In this document: positions 1 through 6,476 of the stretch, piece by piece
Numbering within the stretch: the stretch's first letter is position 1
How the letters are laid out: each line of letters begins with the position of its first letter
Origin: an uncultured Clostridium sp.
Lineage (GTDB): Bacteria > Bacillota > Clostridia > TANB77 > CAG-508
Length of the DNA: 9,751 bases
Assembly: GCA_947643945.1 (NCBI GenBank)
Contig: CANRXN010000017.1
Coordinates: 1-9,751, forward strand
Direction of reading: 5' to 3'
Translations under genes and position numbers: made by a program
The notes under the pieces: model-generated
What the model saw: only the letters and a program-made list of their open reading frames with translations
Told to the model about the DNA's origin: nothing
Databases searched by the model: none

Positions 1-1
1 A

Positions 2-379
2 CCTGAATTTATCATTTCTTTACTTGAGGAATATAAGTTATGGTATGAAGAGCAAAAATCCATTTATGGCGAATTATGGGCTAATTCTGATAGGTTATTT
101 GTTCAAGCTGATGGCAAACCTATGCATCCTTCTTCAATTAGCAAATGGTTTGTTAAATATGTAAGTACAATTGGATTACCTGTAATTAATTTTCACGGAT
201 TAAGACATACAAATGCAAGTTTACTAGTGGCACAAAATGTTGATATTGCAGTTATTTCTGCAAGACTTGGTCATGCACAAATTAGCACTACATTAGATTT
301 TTATGTACATCCACTACTTTCTCATAATAGAAAAGCTGGATATGCATTAGAAAACTTGTTATTACCAACAAGGTCTTGA
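2..379 (+). CDS. Tyrosine recombinase/integrase, C-terminal part
   Basis: This is the 3' part of a site-specific tyrosine recombinase; the reading frame is open from base 2, so the gene begins outside the window and the ATG at 122 is internal. Such enzymes integrate and excise phages or conjugative elements through a covalent 3'-phosphotyrosine. The visible 125 residues contain the end of the catalytic domain: the H-x-x-R box in FHGLRHT (His at 194-196, Arg at 203-205), the second His in RLGHAQ (272-274), and the nucleophile Tyr in LDFYVHP (302-304). The first catalytic Arg would lie upstream. The stop is TGA at 377-379. It reads towards a tRNA fragment at 773-817, the usual placement of an integrase beside its attachment site. 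The family call is firm; which element it belongs to is unknown. Confidence 0.93.
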   Translation, partial: PEFIISLLEEYKLWYEEQKSIYGELWANSDRLFVQADGKPMHPSSISKWFVKYVSTIGLPVINFHGLRHTNASLLVAQNVDIAVISARLGHAQISTTLDFYVHPLLSHNRKAGYALENLLLPTRS

Positions 380-442
380 TCTTAACTTTTTTCTAATTTT
401 CACAAACGGAATATAAAGCCGTTACAATTTTCACGATAAAAA

Positions 443-506
443 GTAGTAAAAAACTTTGAGATTATATATCTCTTTATATATCTCTTTCCCAAAAGTTTTT
501 TACTAC
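443..506. repeat. 15-bp perfect inverted repeat with nested hairpin
   Basis: The arms GTAGTAAAAAACTTT (443-457) and AAAGTTTTTTACTAC (492-506) are perfect reverse complements around a 34-nt loop. The loop contains a small hairpin, GAGAT-tatat-ATCTC (458-472), and a near-direct repeat of TATATATCTCTTT. A weaker hairpin, AACGG/CCGTT (405-423), lies just upstream. The position just after the integrase stop fits a transcript end, but there is no clean run of T after either arm. It could equally be a protein binding site near the end of an element. Confidence 0.6.
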
Positions 507-659
507 AAATTTAAAAATTATTATGTCTTGCCTTATTTATATTAAATTTAATCATTTTTTTACATCAAAAATTTAAAATATAAATATTCATGCATTGTAA
601 TTTTAGTATAAAATTTTAATGATTTTTTATTAGAATTTAAGTGGTTTGAGGTTAAAATA

Positions 660-680
660 TTACCCAATTTTTACCCAATT
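660..680. repeat. Direct repeat TTACCCAATT x2 (possible integrase arm site)
   Basis: Two exact copies of TTACCCAATT (660-669 and 671-680) lie 11 bp apart, one helical turn, between the integrase gene and the tRNA fragment. Short direct repeats spaced in this way near an attachment core are typical arm-type binding sites for the N-terminal domain of tyrosine integrases. That role is inferred from position and form only. Confidence 0.4.
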
Positions 681-727
681 CTACATAATAGTGCTTAAAA
701 ATAGCATTATTGTAAACTGTTTGAACA

Positions 728-766
728 CAACAAAAAATCACTAAAACCGTTATAGTTCTAGTGATT
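728..766 (-). terminator. Terminator just downstream of the tRNA fragment
   Basis: Read on the minus strand, arms AATCACTA (766-759) and TAGTGATT (743-736) form an 8-bp stem with a 15-nt loop, followed by TTTTTGTTG. It begins 7 bases beyond the CCA end of the tRNA fragment, so it looks like the transcription terminator of that tRNA gene. The stem is A/T-rich, so its strength is moderate. Confidence 0.55.
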
Positions 767-772
767 GAAGTT

Positions 773-817
773 TGGTTGCGGGGGGTAAGACTCGAACTTA
801 CGACCTTCGGGTTATGA
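773..817 (-). pseudogene. 3' half of initiator tRNA-Met (CAT); probable attachment core
   Basis: The minus strand reads anticodon loop CTCATAA (817-811), anticodon-stem strand CCCGA, variable loop AGGTC, T arm GTAAG-TTCGAGT-CTTAC, acceptor strand, and encoded CCA (775-773). The CCC stem pairs and the A preceding the discriminator A are initiator-type features. Homology stops at the anticodon loop: the bases further 5' (818 onwards) do not pair with CCCGA and show no D arm, so no functional tRNA is encoded. A break exactly at the anticodon loop is where tyrosine integrases often cross over in tRNA genes. The acceptor strand has one C more than expected (a run of six, 780-785 as G on the plus strand). 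Confidence 0.8.
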
Positions 818-840
818 GGACTAGGTGTTTGACTATTATT

Positions 841-871
841 AGAAATCACTTTGGTAGTGATTTCTTTTTTT
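841..871 (+). terminator. Intrinsic terminator, plus strand
   Basis: A perfect 10-bp stem, AGAAATCACT (841-850) with AGTGATTTCT (856-865), has a 5-nt loop and is followed by T865-T871. It would stop rightward transcription coming from the integrase side before it runs into the convergent transporter gene. Its arms share AATCACT with the hairpin at 736-766. Confidence 0.7.
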
Positions 872-884
872 GGATAATGAAAAT

Positions 885-923
885 ACGCCTTATTGTCAAA
901 CTTTTTATTTGACAATAAGACGT
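885..923 (-). terminator. Bidirectional terminator after the symporter gene
   Basis: Arms of 16 nt (885-900 and 908-923) pair around a 7-nt loop; the one irregular pair is a G-U wobble on minus-strand RNA. It lies 23 bp beyond the transporter stop codon and is followed on the minus strand by TATTTTCATT. On the plus strand it is followed by GTTTTTTATT, so it could act both ways. Confidence 0.72.
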
Positions 924-946
924 GTTTTTTATTCATTAATTTTTAT

Positions 947-2212
947 CTAATTCTTTTTCTCTATCCAATCTTTCCCATCAACAACTCTAGTAACCAGCAT
1001 AGAAGAAACTGTATCCCCTACCACATTAAGAGCAGTTGCAGGTGCATCAATAATGGTAGCAATCATAGTTAAAATTGGTAGTGCTGCTACTGGATAACCC
1101 ATCATAGTAATAATTAACATTTCAGAAATCGTTCCTCCGCCAATTGGTACAGCAGTAATTAATAAATTAGCTAATAAAGCAATTCCTAAAACACCTAAAA
1201 CATCTCCCGTAGTTGCTAATGATGTTCCAAATAAACATACTAAAAACATAATTTTAAATACAGATCCTATAATAGAACCATCTTTATGAAAGCTTGTTCC
1301 TAAAGGAATTGTTGTTTCTGCTATATCATCTGGTACTCCCATTTTTTTGGTACATTCTACATTAACTGGTATAGATGCTGCACTAGAGCATGTTGCAATA
1401 GATGTTAAGGTAGATGGTACTACATTTCTCCAAAAGGCCTTGATTCCCTTTTTTCCTCCTGCAATAAATGCATAAATTGTGTACATGATAAAATAGAAGG
1501 CAATTGCTACAATTAAGTAAATTACAAATGTTTTTAAGTAGCCAACAGCAATGGATGCTCCAAAGCTTCCTACTAGTGTTGCAAAATAGCAGCCTAATCC
1601 AATTGGTGCATAGTACATTATGATTTTTACTATATTGTTTACCACTTCGCTTGCTGCTATTAAAAAGTCTAGTACTGGTTTTGCTTTTTCTCCTGTCATG
1701 TTCATGGCAATTCCAAAGATAACTGAAAATACTAATAAGGCAATGATGTTTTCTTTGGATAATAGTTTTGAAAAGTCATTTACGGTTAATAATTGCACCG
1801 TTCTGTCTGCAATAGTAAGTTCCTCTTCCTCCGCTTCTTCTCCTTCTTCGTCAGTTACAACCTCTTCCATAGACGCTCGTATTTTTTCCCCATCTTCTGG
1901 ATCTACTAGTTTTACAAAATAGGTGCTTGCAAAACCAATTAATACCGCAATGATAGAAGTAATTATAAATACACCGATGATGCTTACCATGATTTTTCCT
2001 AATCTCTTAGGTGTTTTCATTTTAGCAATGGAAGTTGTGATAGTTAAGAAAATAAGTGGAACAATGACGACTAGTAAAAGGTTTAAGAATAGGTCTCCTA
2101 AAGGACTTAAAATAGTTGCTTTTTCTTGGAATATAATTCCTACAATTGCACCAACGATAATAGCAACTAATAAAATTATCGTTGATTTGTAATTTGATAA
2201 AAATTTTTTCAT
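947..2212 (-). CDS. Dicarboxylate/amino acid:cation symporter (DAACS/SLC1 family)
   Basis: This 421-residue inner-membrane protein has the glutamate transporter fold and probably imports an amino acid or organic acid with Na+ or H+. Hydrophobic segments run from residue 12 to 100 and from about 155 onwards. Landmarks are the serine-rich re-entrant loop HP1 (TCSSAASIP, 274-282), the TM7 motif FHKDGS (308-313), HP2 (VPIGGGTIS, 355-363) and the TM8 motif starting at D389 (DAPATALNVVGD). TM8 aligns without gaps to GltPh D394/R397/T398/N401/D405 as D389/A392/T393/N396/D400, so the side-chain-binding arginine is alanine. TM7 NMDGT is changed to HKDGS. An acidic loop (residues 116-131) follows TM3. 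The start is supported by AAGAGG about 8 nt upstream. It has its own promoter and is a single gene. Acidic substrates look unlikely; the true substrate is unknown. Confidence 0.92.
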   Translation of the reverse strand: MKKFLSNYKSTIILLVAIIVGAIVGIIFQEKATILSPLGDLFLNLLLVVIVPLIFLTITTSIAKMKTPKRLGKIMVSIIGVFIITSIIAVLIGFASTYFVKLVDPEDGEKIRASMEEVVTDEEGEEAEEEELTIADRTVQLLTVNDFSKLLSKENIIALLVFSVIFGIAMNMTGEKAKPVLDFLIAASEVVNNIVKIIMYYAPIGLGCYFATLVGSFGASIAVGYLKTFVIYLIVAIAFYFIMYTIYAFIAGGKKGIKAFWRNVVPSTLTSIATCSSAASIPVNVECTKKMGVPDDIAETTIPLGTSFHKDGSIIGSVFKIMFLVCLFGTSLATTGDVLGVLGIALLANLLITAVPIGGGTISEMLIITMMGYPVAALPILTMIATIIDAPATALNVVGDTVSSMLVTRVVDGKDWIEKKN

Positions 2213-2239
2213 AATACTACCTCTTTTCTTAGTAGGTAA

Positions 2240-2263
2240 CTAAAAATATAATTATATTTTTAG
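2240..2263. promoter_or_regulatory. Perfect 24-bp palindrome in the symporter leader
   Basis: CTAAAAATATAA is followed directly by its reverse complement. The site lies just after the predicted transcription start and about 27 bp before the symporter ATG. A perfect palindrome here fits a repressor operator or an mRNA hairpin. The regulator is not in the window. Confidence 0.45.
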
Positions 2264-2275
2264 GATTCTGGACTA

Positions 2276-2304
2276 ATTATATAGTATTCTTTTTCTTTTT
2301 GCAA
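2276..2304 (-). promoter_or_regulatory. Sigma-A type promoter for the symporter
   Basis: On the minus strand, TTGCAA (2304-2299) and a perfect TATAAT (2281-2276) are separated by exactly 17 bp. Transcription would start near 2269, giving a leader of about 57 nt before the ATG at 2212. Confidence 0.7.
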
Positions 2305-2409
2305 CATTCCTATTTGAATTTTTTTATTTAATATTATCTCGATTTTTATTTAAGAACATCCCCCAAAAATCAAATTTGGGAATCATTGGCAACACATCCC
2401 CAATTAGAC

Positions 2410-2525
2410 CCAGAACCAATAGGGACGATAAACGTCCCCACTCAAACTCGGAACCAATGGGGACGATAAACGTCCCCACTCAAACCCGGAACCAATGGGG
2501 ACAAACCCGGAACCGTTGGGGACGT
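2410..2525. repeat. Tandem 38-bp palindromic repeats (3.5 copies)
   Basis: GAACCAAT(G)GGGAC recurs at 2413, 2451 and 2489, a strict 38-bp period; a final GAACCGTTGGGGAC starts at 2510 after only 21 bp. The first two units contain the hairpin GGGGACG-ataaa-CGTCCCC (the first copy has one A for G). The third unit lacks the 17 bp holding the second hairpin arm, which explains the 21-bp step. A more diverged relative with CCCAAA/TTTGGG lies at 2362-2380. The block sits between yraN and the symporter gene and is much more GC-rich than its surroundings. It may terminate yraN transcription, although no strong T run follows. Confidence 0.85.
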
Positions 2526-2527
2526 TT

Positions 2528-2887
2528 TTACAAAATTTGCTTTATATGATTAATTTTGTAATCCCCTTGCCTTACTAGTACTTCTACCACATCGATTCTA
2601 ATAGCTAAATTTTCAATATGGTTTTTATAAAGATAATATTTAATAGCATATTTTAAATGTCTTTGTTTTTCCTTGGTAACCGCCTCTGCCGGAATTCCAT
2701 AGTTGAAATTAGAACGTGTTTTTACTTCTATGAATACTAATTCTTTTTTTATTTTGTCTTTTGCAATAATGTCAATTTCGCCTTGCCTACATAGAAAATT
2801 TCTTTCGATTATATGATAGTTATTGCTTTCTAAATAATTACAAGCTAAATCTTCACCTATTTTACCTATTTGTCGTCTAAAGTACAT
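2528..2887 (-). CDS. yraN: YraN/UPF0102 family nuclease-like protein
   Basis: This 119-residue protein has the restriction-endonuclease-like (PD-(D/E)XK) fold of the UPF0102 family, which often sits beside DNA-uptake and repair genes; its exact cellular role is poorly defined. Visible motifs are GEDLA (11-15), RQGEIDIIAKD (34-44) and VFIEVKTR (51-58), with E12, D39, E54 and K56 as the likely metal/catalytic set, then RIDVVEV (97-103). Length is normal for the family. The start overlaps the end of dprA by 22 bp and is preceded by AGGAGG 7 nt upstream inside dprA, so the two are translationally linked. It is the last gene of the comM-dprA-yraN operon. Confidence 0.93.
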   Translation of the reverse strand: MYFRRQIGKIGEDLACNYLESNNYHIIERNFLCRQGEIDIIAKDKIKKELVFIEVKTRSNFNYGIPAEAVTKEKQRHLKYAIKYYLYKNHIENLAIRIDVVEVLVRQGDYKINHIKQIL

Positions 2888-3756
2888 GTGTAACCTCCTA
2901 CTACTTTTTTGATGTATCCTTCTATTTCTAACATGAATAATATGTTGTTGATTTTTGTTATGGTATGGTTGGTTTTTTTGTATATTTCGTTGATTGAAAT
3001 TGGCTCCTTAGTGATTAGTTGATAAATTTCATTGTACTCTTTGTTTTTGCATTCTTTTCTTTTTGCAAGTACTGGTTTTTCTTTCTTGGATTTGATTTGG
3101 CTTTTCTTTGGTGGCTCTTTATAGGGAAGTTTAGGAAATTCTATTACAATATCTTTGGCAGAAGTTACAATTTTAGCTCCATTTTTAATTAATCGATTCG
3201 TTCCTACTCCATGTAAGTCGTCTATTTCATGTGGCAAAGCAAATACTTTTTTCCCCTGCTCTTTGGCAAGATTTGCCGTAACACTTGTGCCACTTCTGTA
3301 GGCTGCTTCTACTACTAATATTCCTAAAGCTAGACCACTTACAATTCGGTTTCTTTCTAAAAAGTTTTTTGATTTTGCTTTTTCTTCTGGCGGATATTCG
3401 GTTATGACTAATCCTCCATTTTTTATGATTTGCCCATAAAGTTCTTTGTTTTCTTCTGGAAAGATGTGGTTTAAACCATTGGCTAATACAGCTATGGTTT
3501 TTCCTTGCTCCTCTAAGGTTGTTTTATGAGCAATAGTGTCAATTCCCACAGCCATACCACTTGCTATGGTTAAGTTTTGATAGACTAAGTCTTTTGTGAA
3601 TTTTTCTGCTAGTTTTTCTCCTCTTTTTGAACAAGCTCTTGAACCTATGATGGAAAAAATGTTGGTTTTTAGTAATTCGATATTTCCTTCGGCATAGATT
3701 GCTTTTGGTGGATTTTTTATTCTTTTTAGTTGTTCTGGATAGTTGTTATCTTTCAT
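2866..3756 (-). CDS. dprA: DNA-processing protein DprA/Smf, N-terminally short
   Basis: DprA binds incoming single-stranded DNA in natural transformation and loads RecA. The 296 residues contain the Rossmann-like core: IGSR (37-40), SGMAVGID (66-73), GLNHIFP (94-100), ERNRIVSG (134-141), EAAYRSGTSVTA (150-161) and GVGTNRLIKNGA (183-194). A basic linker follows, then a winged-helix domain (about 240-292). Most homologues are about 360 residues, with a helical SAM/HhH-like domain first; here the ATG falls at the point where that domain would end. In frame upstream the DNA encodes GDTIQIIT, which fits the usual sequence before the YP-x-x-L box, but a TAA stands at 3796-3798. The best ribosome site (AGAGGG) is about 20 nt from the ATG, so the true start is uncertain. 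Only 88 bp separate it from comM. Confidence 0.88.
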   Translation of the reverse strand: MKDNNYPEQLKRIKNPPKAIYAEGNIELLKTNIFSIIGSRACSKRGEKLAEKFTKDLVYQNLTIASGMAVGIDTIAHKTTLEEQGKTIAVLANGLNHIFPEENKELYGQIIKNGGLVITEYPPEEKAKSKNFLERNRIVSGLALGILVVEAAYRSGTSVTANLAKEQGKKVFALPHEIDDLHGVGTNRLIKNGAKIVTSAKDIVIEFPKLPYKEPPKKSQIKSKKEKPVLAKRKECKNKEYNEIYQLITKEPISINEIYKKTNHTITKINNILFMLEIEGYIKKVVGGYTCTLDDK

Positions 3757-3844
3757 TGTTATGATTTGAATAGTATCACCCTCTTTTTTACTTTTTTATT
3801 TGACTTGCTTCCTAAGTTTTTTATTTTGCATTTTATATAAATTT

Positions 3845-5395
3845 CTAGTTATTACCCCAATATTTTCTATCTAAACTTCTATATTGGATGGCTTCTGCTA
3901 AATGGACTTCTTGTATTTTTTTGCTTCCATCTAGGTCTGCAATGGTTCTTGCTACTTTCAAAATGCGGTTATAGGCTCTTGCGCTTAATCCTAGCTTATG
4001 AAAAGCAGCTTCTAATATTTGCTTACCTTTACTATCTAATTCACAAAATTTTTCGATTAATGGGGGAGTTAATTGGGAATTTGAAAATATATGATATTTT
4101 TGATATCTTTCTAATTGTATACTTCTTGCATGATTTACTCGTTTTCTTATTTCTTTTGATGTTTCTTGTTTTTCTTTTGTTTCTAATTCTTTGTACTTAA
4201 CACCATCTACTTCGATGTGAATATCAATTCTGTCTAAAAGTGGTCCACTGATTCGGCTGATGTATTTTTTGATTTGTTCTGGTCGGCAAGTGCATTCTTT
4301 TTCTTTGCTTCCGTAATAGCCACATTGACAAGGGTTCATACTAGCTATTAACATGAATTCACAAGGATAGGTAATGGTGGTATTTACTCTGCTAATTGTA
4401 ACTTTTCTATCTTCTAAAGGAACTCGCAGGGTTTCTAATGCATTTCGATTAAATTCTGGTAATTCGTCTAAGAATAAAACACCTAAATGGGCTAAACTGA
4501 TTTCTCCTGGTTTCGGGATTGCTCCTCCTCCTATTAAAGATACTGGTGTAATGGTGTGATGCGGACTACGAAAGGGTCTTTTTGTCATTAAGGGGTATTG
4601 CCCAGAGGTTAAGCCTAATATGCTATATATTTTAGTAACTTCCAAAGCTTCTTCTAATTTCATGTTTGGTAAAATGGTTGGTAACCTTCTTGCTAACATG
4701 GTTTTACCGAGAGCCGTGGCGAACCGATTAAAAGACAGTTATGCCCTCCACTTGCCGCTATTTCTAAGGCTCTTTTTACATTTTCTTGTCCTTTTACTTC
4801 TGAGAAATCAAATTCATATTCTATGTTTTCTTCTAAATTGATTCTTTGCCTTTTTTCTTGTTTGATTTTTTTATCACCTTTTAAGTATTCTACTACTTCG
4901 TCTAAGTTGCTGGCTGGCAAAATTTCGATTCCTTCTAATATTTTTGCTTCTTCTAAATTATTCCTTGGTATGATAATTCGCTTAATTCCTAATCTTTTTG
5001 CTTCGATGCAGATTGGCAAAATTCCATTGGTTTTTTCTAGGTTTCCATTTAAGGATAGTTCTCCTATAAATAGAGTTTCCATTAGTATTTTTCCTAGGTT
5101 TGGATTCCTGATGTTTCGGTTTGCTATTAAGATTCCTACTGCAATTGGTAAGTCAAACATAGAGCCTTCCTTTTTAGTGTTTGCAGGTGATAGATTGACG
5201 ATTATTTTTCTGCTTAAAAATTCCATATTGGAGTTTTTGATGGCTGTTTTTACTCTTTCTTTTGCTTCTTTTACACTGGCGTCTGGCAAGCCTACAATTT
5301 GAAATTCTGGCATACCGGTTAGATATGTCCACTTGTATCGATACCAAATATCCTTGTAATCCTTGCAGTGCCATACTTTTTGTGATTGCTAACAT
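3845..5395 (-). pseudogene. comM: ComM/YifB Mg-chelatase-like AAA+ ATPase, broken by three 1-bp insertions
   Basis: ComM is an AAA+ ring helicase that aids branch migration during natural transformation. Removing three single bases restores a full-length 515-residue protein. Segment 1 starts at ATG 5395 (AAAGGA just upstream) and reads MLAITKSMALQGLQGYLVSI onwards to DISN. An extra C at about 5317 shifts the frame. Segment 2 starts at GMPEFQIVGLPDASVKEAKE and runs through FDLPIAVG and FIGELSLNG to GGHNCLLIGSP. Extra C residues at 4716 and 4709 destroy Walker A; without them it reads GSPGSGKTMLARRLP. Segment 3 holds RPFRSPHHT, Walker B VLFLDELPEF, a CxC...CxC pair (NPCQCG and CTC), RISGPLLDRIDIH, and the C-terminal domain. 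As written no working ATPase is made: segment 2 ends in a stop at 4693. It heads the operon with dprA and yraN. Confidence 0.9.
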
Positions 5396-5408
5396 AGGTT
5401 CCTTTCTA

Positions 5409-5587
5409 CTTATATAGCTTAAATATCTAAGGTCATTTTTCAAAACAAATATATTATAGATTGAGTTTGGTTATATAGATGCTTTATTATAATAGGGAAA
5501 ATTTAAGAGAAATTTTATTCCTTAAAAAACGAAGGTATTTTTTCTTGGATTACAATGCCATGACCTTAGATATTTAAACTATATAAG
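5409..5587 (-). repeat. 28-bp inverted repeat spanning the comM leader
   Basis: The arm at 5409-5436 and the arm at 5560-5587 are reverse complements over 28 positions with one exception. On minus-strand (comM sense) RNA that exception is a G-U wobble, so the RNA helix is unbroken; plus-strand RNA would have a C-A mismatch. The arms enclose 123 bp of AT-rich DNA with a small CCTT/AAGG hairpin and no gene. The inner arm ends a few bases before the comM ribosome site. It may be a structured leader or a MITE-like insertion; I see no clear target-site duplication. Confidence 0.75.
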
Positions 5588-5656
5588 ATTTTTTGATTTT
5601 GATTTTGATTTTAATTTACGATTTTAAATTTATTGAATAAATCATTTGATTTTTTT

Positions 5657-5685
5657 ATTGTATACCGTCTTCCATTTTTTGTCAA
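5657..5685 (-). promoter_or_regulatory. Strong sigma-A type promoter for comM-dprA-yraN
   Basis: On the minus strand a consensus TTGACA (5685-5680) and TACAAT (5662-5657) are separated by exactly 17 bp. The start would be near 5650, giving an unusually long leader of about 255 nt. That leader contains three GATTTT repeats (5595-5612, plus-strand sense) and both arms of the 28-bp inverted repeat. Confidence 0.75.
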
Positions 5686-5713
5686 GTGTTTTTTGAAATT
5701 TTTTACATTTTTT

Positions 5714-5772
5714 TGTAAAAAGTACAAAAAAAGACTAATTTGCTTTTATGATTCGTTGCAAAATTAGTCTTT
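5714..5772 (-). terminator. Terminator after the GIY-YIG gene
   Basis: On the minus strand AAAGACTAATTTTGC (5772-5758) pairs with GCAAATTAGTCTTT (5743-5730) with one bulged base and a 14-nt loop, followed by TTTTTGTACTTTTT. A second small hairpin, TTTTTACA/TGTAAAAA (5700-5721), overlaps the T-rich tail. This separates the accessory block from the comM promoter. Confidence 0.8.
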
Positions 5773-5801
5773 ATATTTTTAATTTTCATTCTTTATGCCT
5801 T

Positions 5802-6476
5802 TTACTGTTTGCTACAAATTTTCTTTTCTAGTCTATGTTCTAATTGATATAAAGTTAGTCCCTCATTAGCATTCTCTCCTAAGTCTTTTAATGCCTGTAA
5901 CACTATTTGTTTTTTAGATGGTGTACTATTGTTAGGAACTTCTTTATTGGTCTCTTTTTCAAATATACTTAATGTTCCTTCACTACTTGTTTTTGTATAA
6001 TAATCTTTGTTAGTTAATGAAGAATAAAATTCAATATCTTTGAAATGATGTCTATTTAATTTCATTTCTCTTATTTCAGTCGCTTCCTGTTCCTCTTTCA
6101 TATCATTTTCTGTTGCTTTTATCAGATGTAGTCTATCTTTTGTCCCTGATATTTCAGCTATACATTCAAAAAGTGTATATGCTTGTTCTTTAGACATTTG
6201 AAAAAACTCTCTTTTTCTTATTCTTCCATTTACATTTTCAACACTTCTTAATTCTGGATTAATGGTATCAATCAGCTTGTGTACTTTTTTATCTTCTAAT
6301 TCTTCATATACATCATACGTTGCATAAGCTCTAAACCTTGTCGGAGCAACTGGCGACGCATTTAGTGTTCTTAATCTTTCTTTTACATCTTTTGTATAAC
6401 CTATTTTTACATATTCAGGAATTGAAGGATTTGTAAGAATATATATAACTCCTGTTTTTTCTTGTTTTCTTTTCAT
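5802..6476 (-). CDS. GIY-YIG domain protein (T5orf172/MUG113 type)
   Basis: This 224-residue protein has an N-terminal GIY-YIG nuclease-like domain: GVIYILTNP (9-17), VKIGYTKD (23-30), the conserved Arg of KERLRTLN (R34 or R36), His66 and KREFF (88-92, with Glu90). The pattern resembles the T5orf172/MUG113 subgroup of single-strand-cutting GIY-YIG domains. A charged, poorly conserved middle (about 120-185) leads to a C-terminal segment, SKKQIVLQALKDLG then LTLYQLEHRL, that looks like the first helices of a winged helix and ends abruptly. AAAGGA lies about 10 nt before the ATG. It follows hsdR by 78 bp on the same strand and has its own terminator, so it is probably co-transcribed. A role in the restriction locus is inferred from position only. 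Confidence 0.85.
   Translation of the reverse strand: MKRKQEKTGVIYILTNPSIPEYVKIGYTKDVKERLRTLNASPVAPTRFRAYATYDVYEELEDKKVHKLIDTINPELRSVENVNGRIRKREFFQMSKEQAYTLFECIAEISGTKDRLHLIKATENDMKEEQEATEIREMKLNRHHFKDIEFYSSLTNKDYYTKTSSEGTLSIFEKETNKEVPNNSTPSKKQIVLQALKDLGENANEGLTLYQLEHRLEKKICSKQ

Noticed and set aside
652..936. 94-residue reading frame on the minus strand
   Set aside because: It runs through the tRNA fragment and three hairpin terminators, has no domain-like content and no good ribosome site. Chance frame.
1620..2192. Plus-strand frames inside the symporter gene
   Set aside because: Antisense shadows of a conserved membrane protein; their sequence mirrors its codons and shows no family features.
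2410..2525. CRISPR array
   Set aside because: The units are 38 bp in total with no unique spacers between them, and no cas genes are present. They are tandem palindromes.
4823..5302. 159-residue plus-strand frame
   Set aside because: Lies wholly antisense to comM, with no ribosome site and no recognisable domain.
4706..5320. Programmed ribosomal frameshifting in comM
   Set aside because: A net -1 slip before the stop would give GSPRLSV in place of Walker A. The 5317 site needs +1 and has no slippery heptamer.
5174..5443. An 89-residue protein starting at 5443
   Set aside because: Its start lies in the inverted-repeat arm. The real comM start is the ATG at 5395 behind AAAGGA, and the tail after DISN is out of frame.
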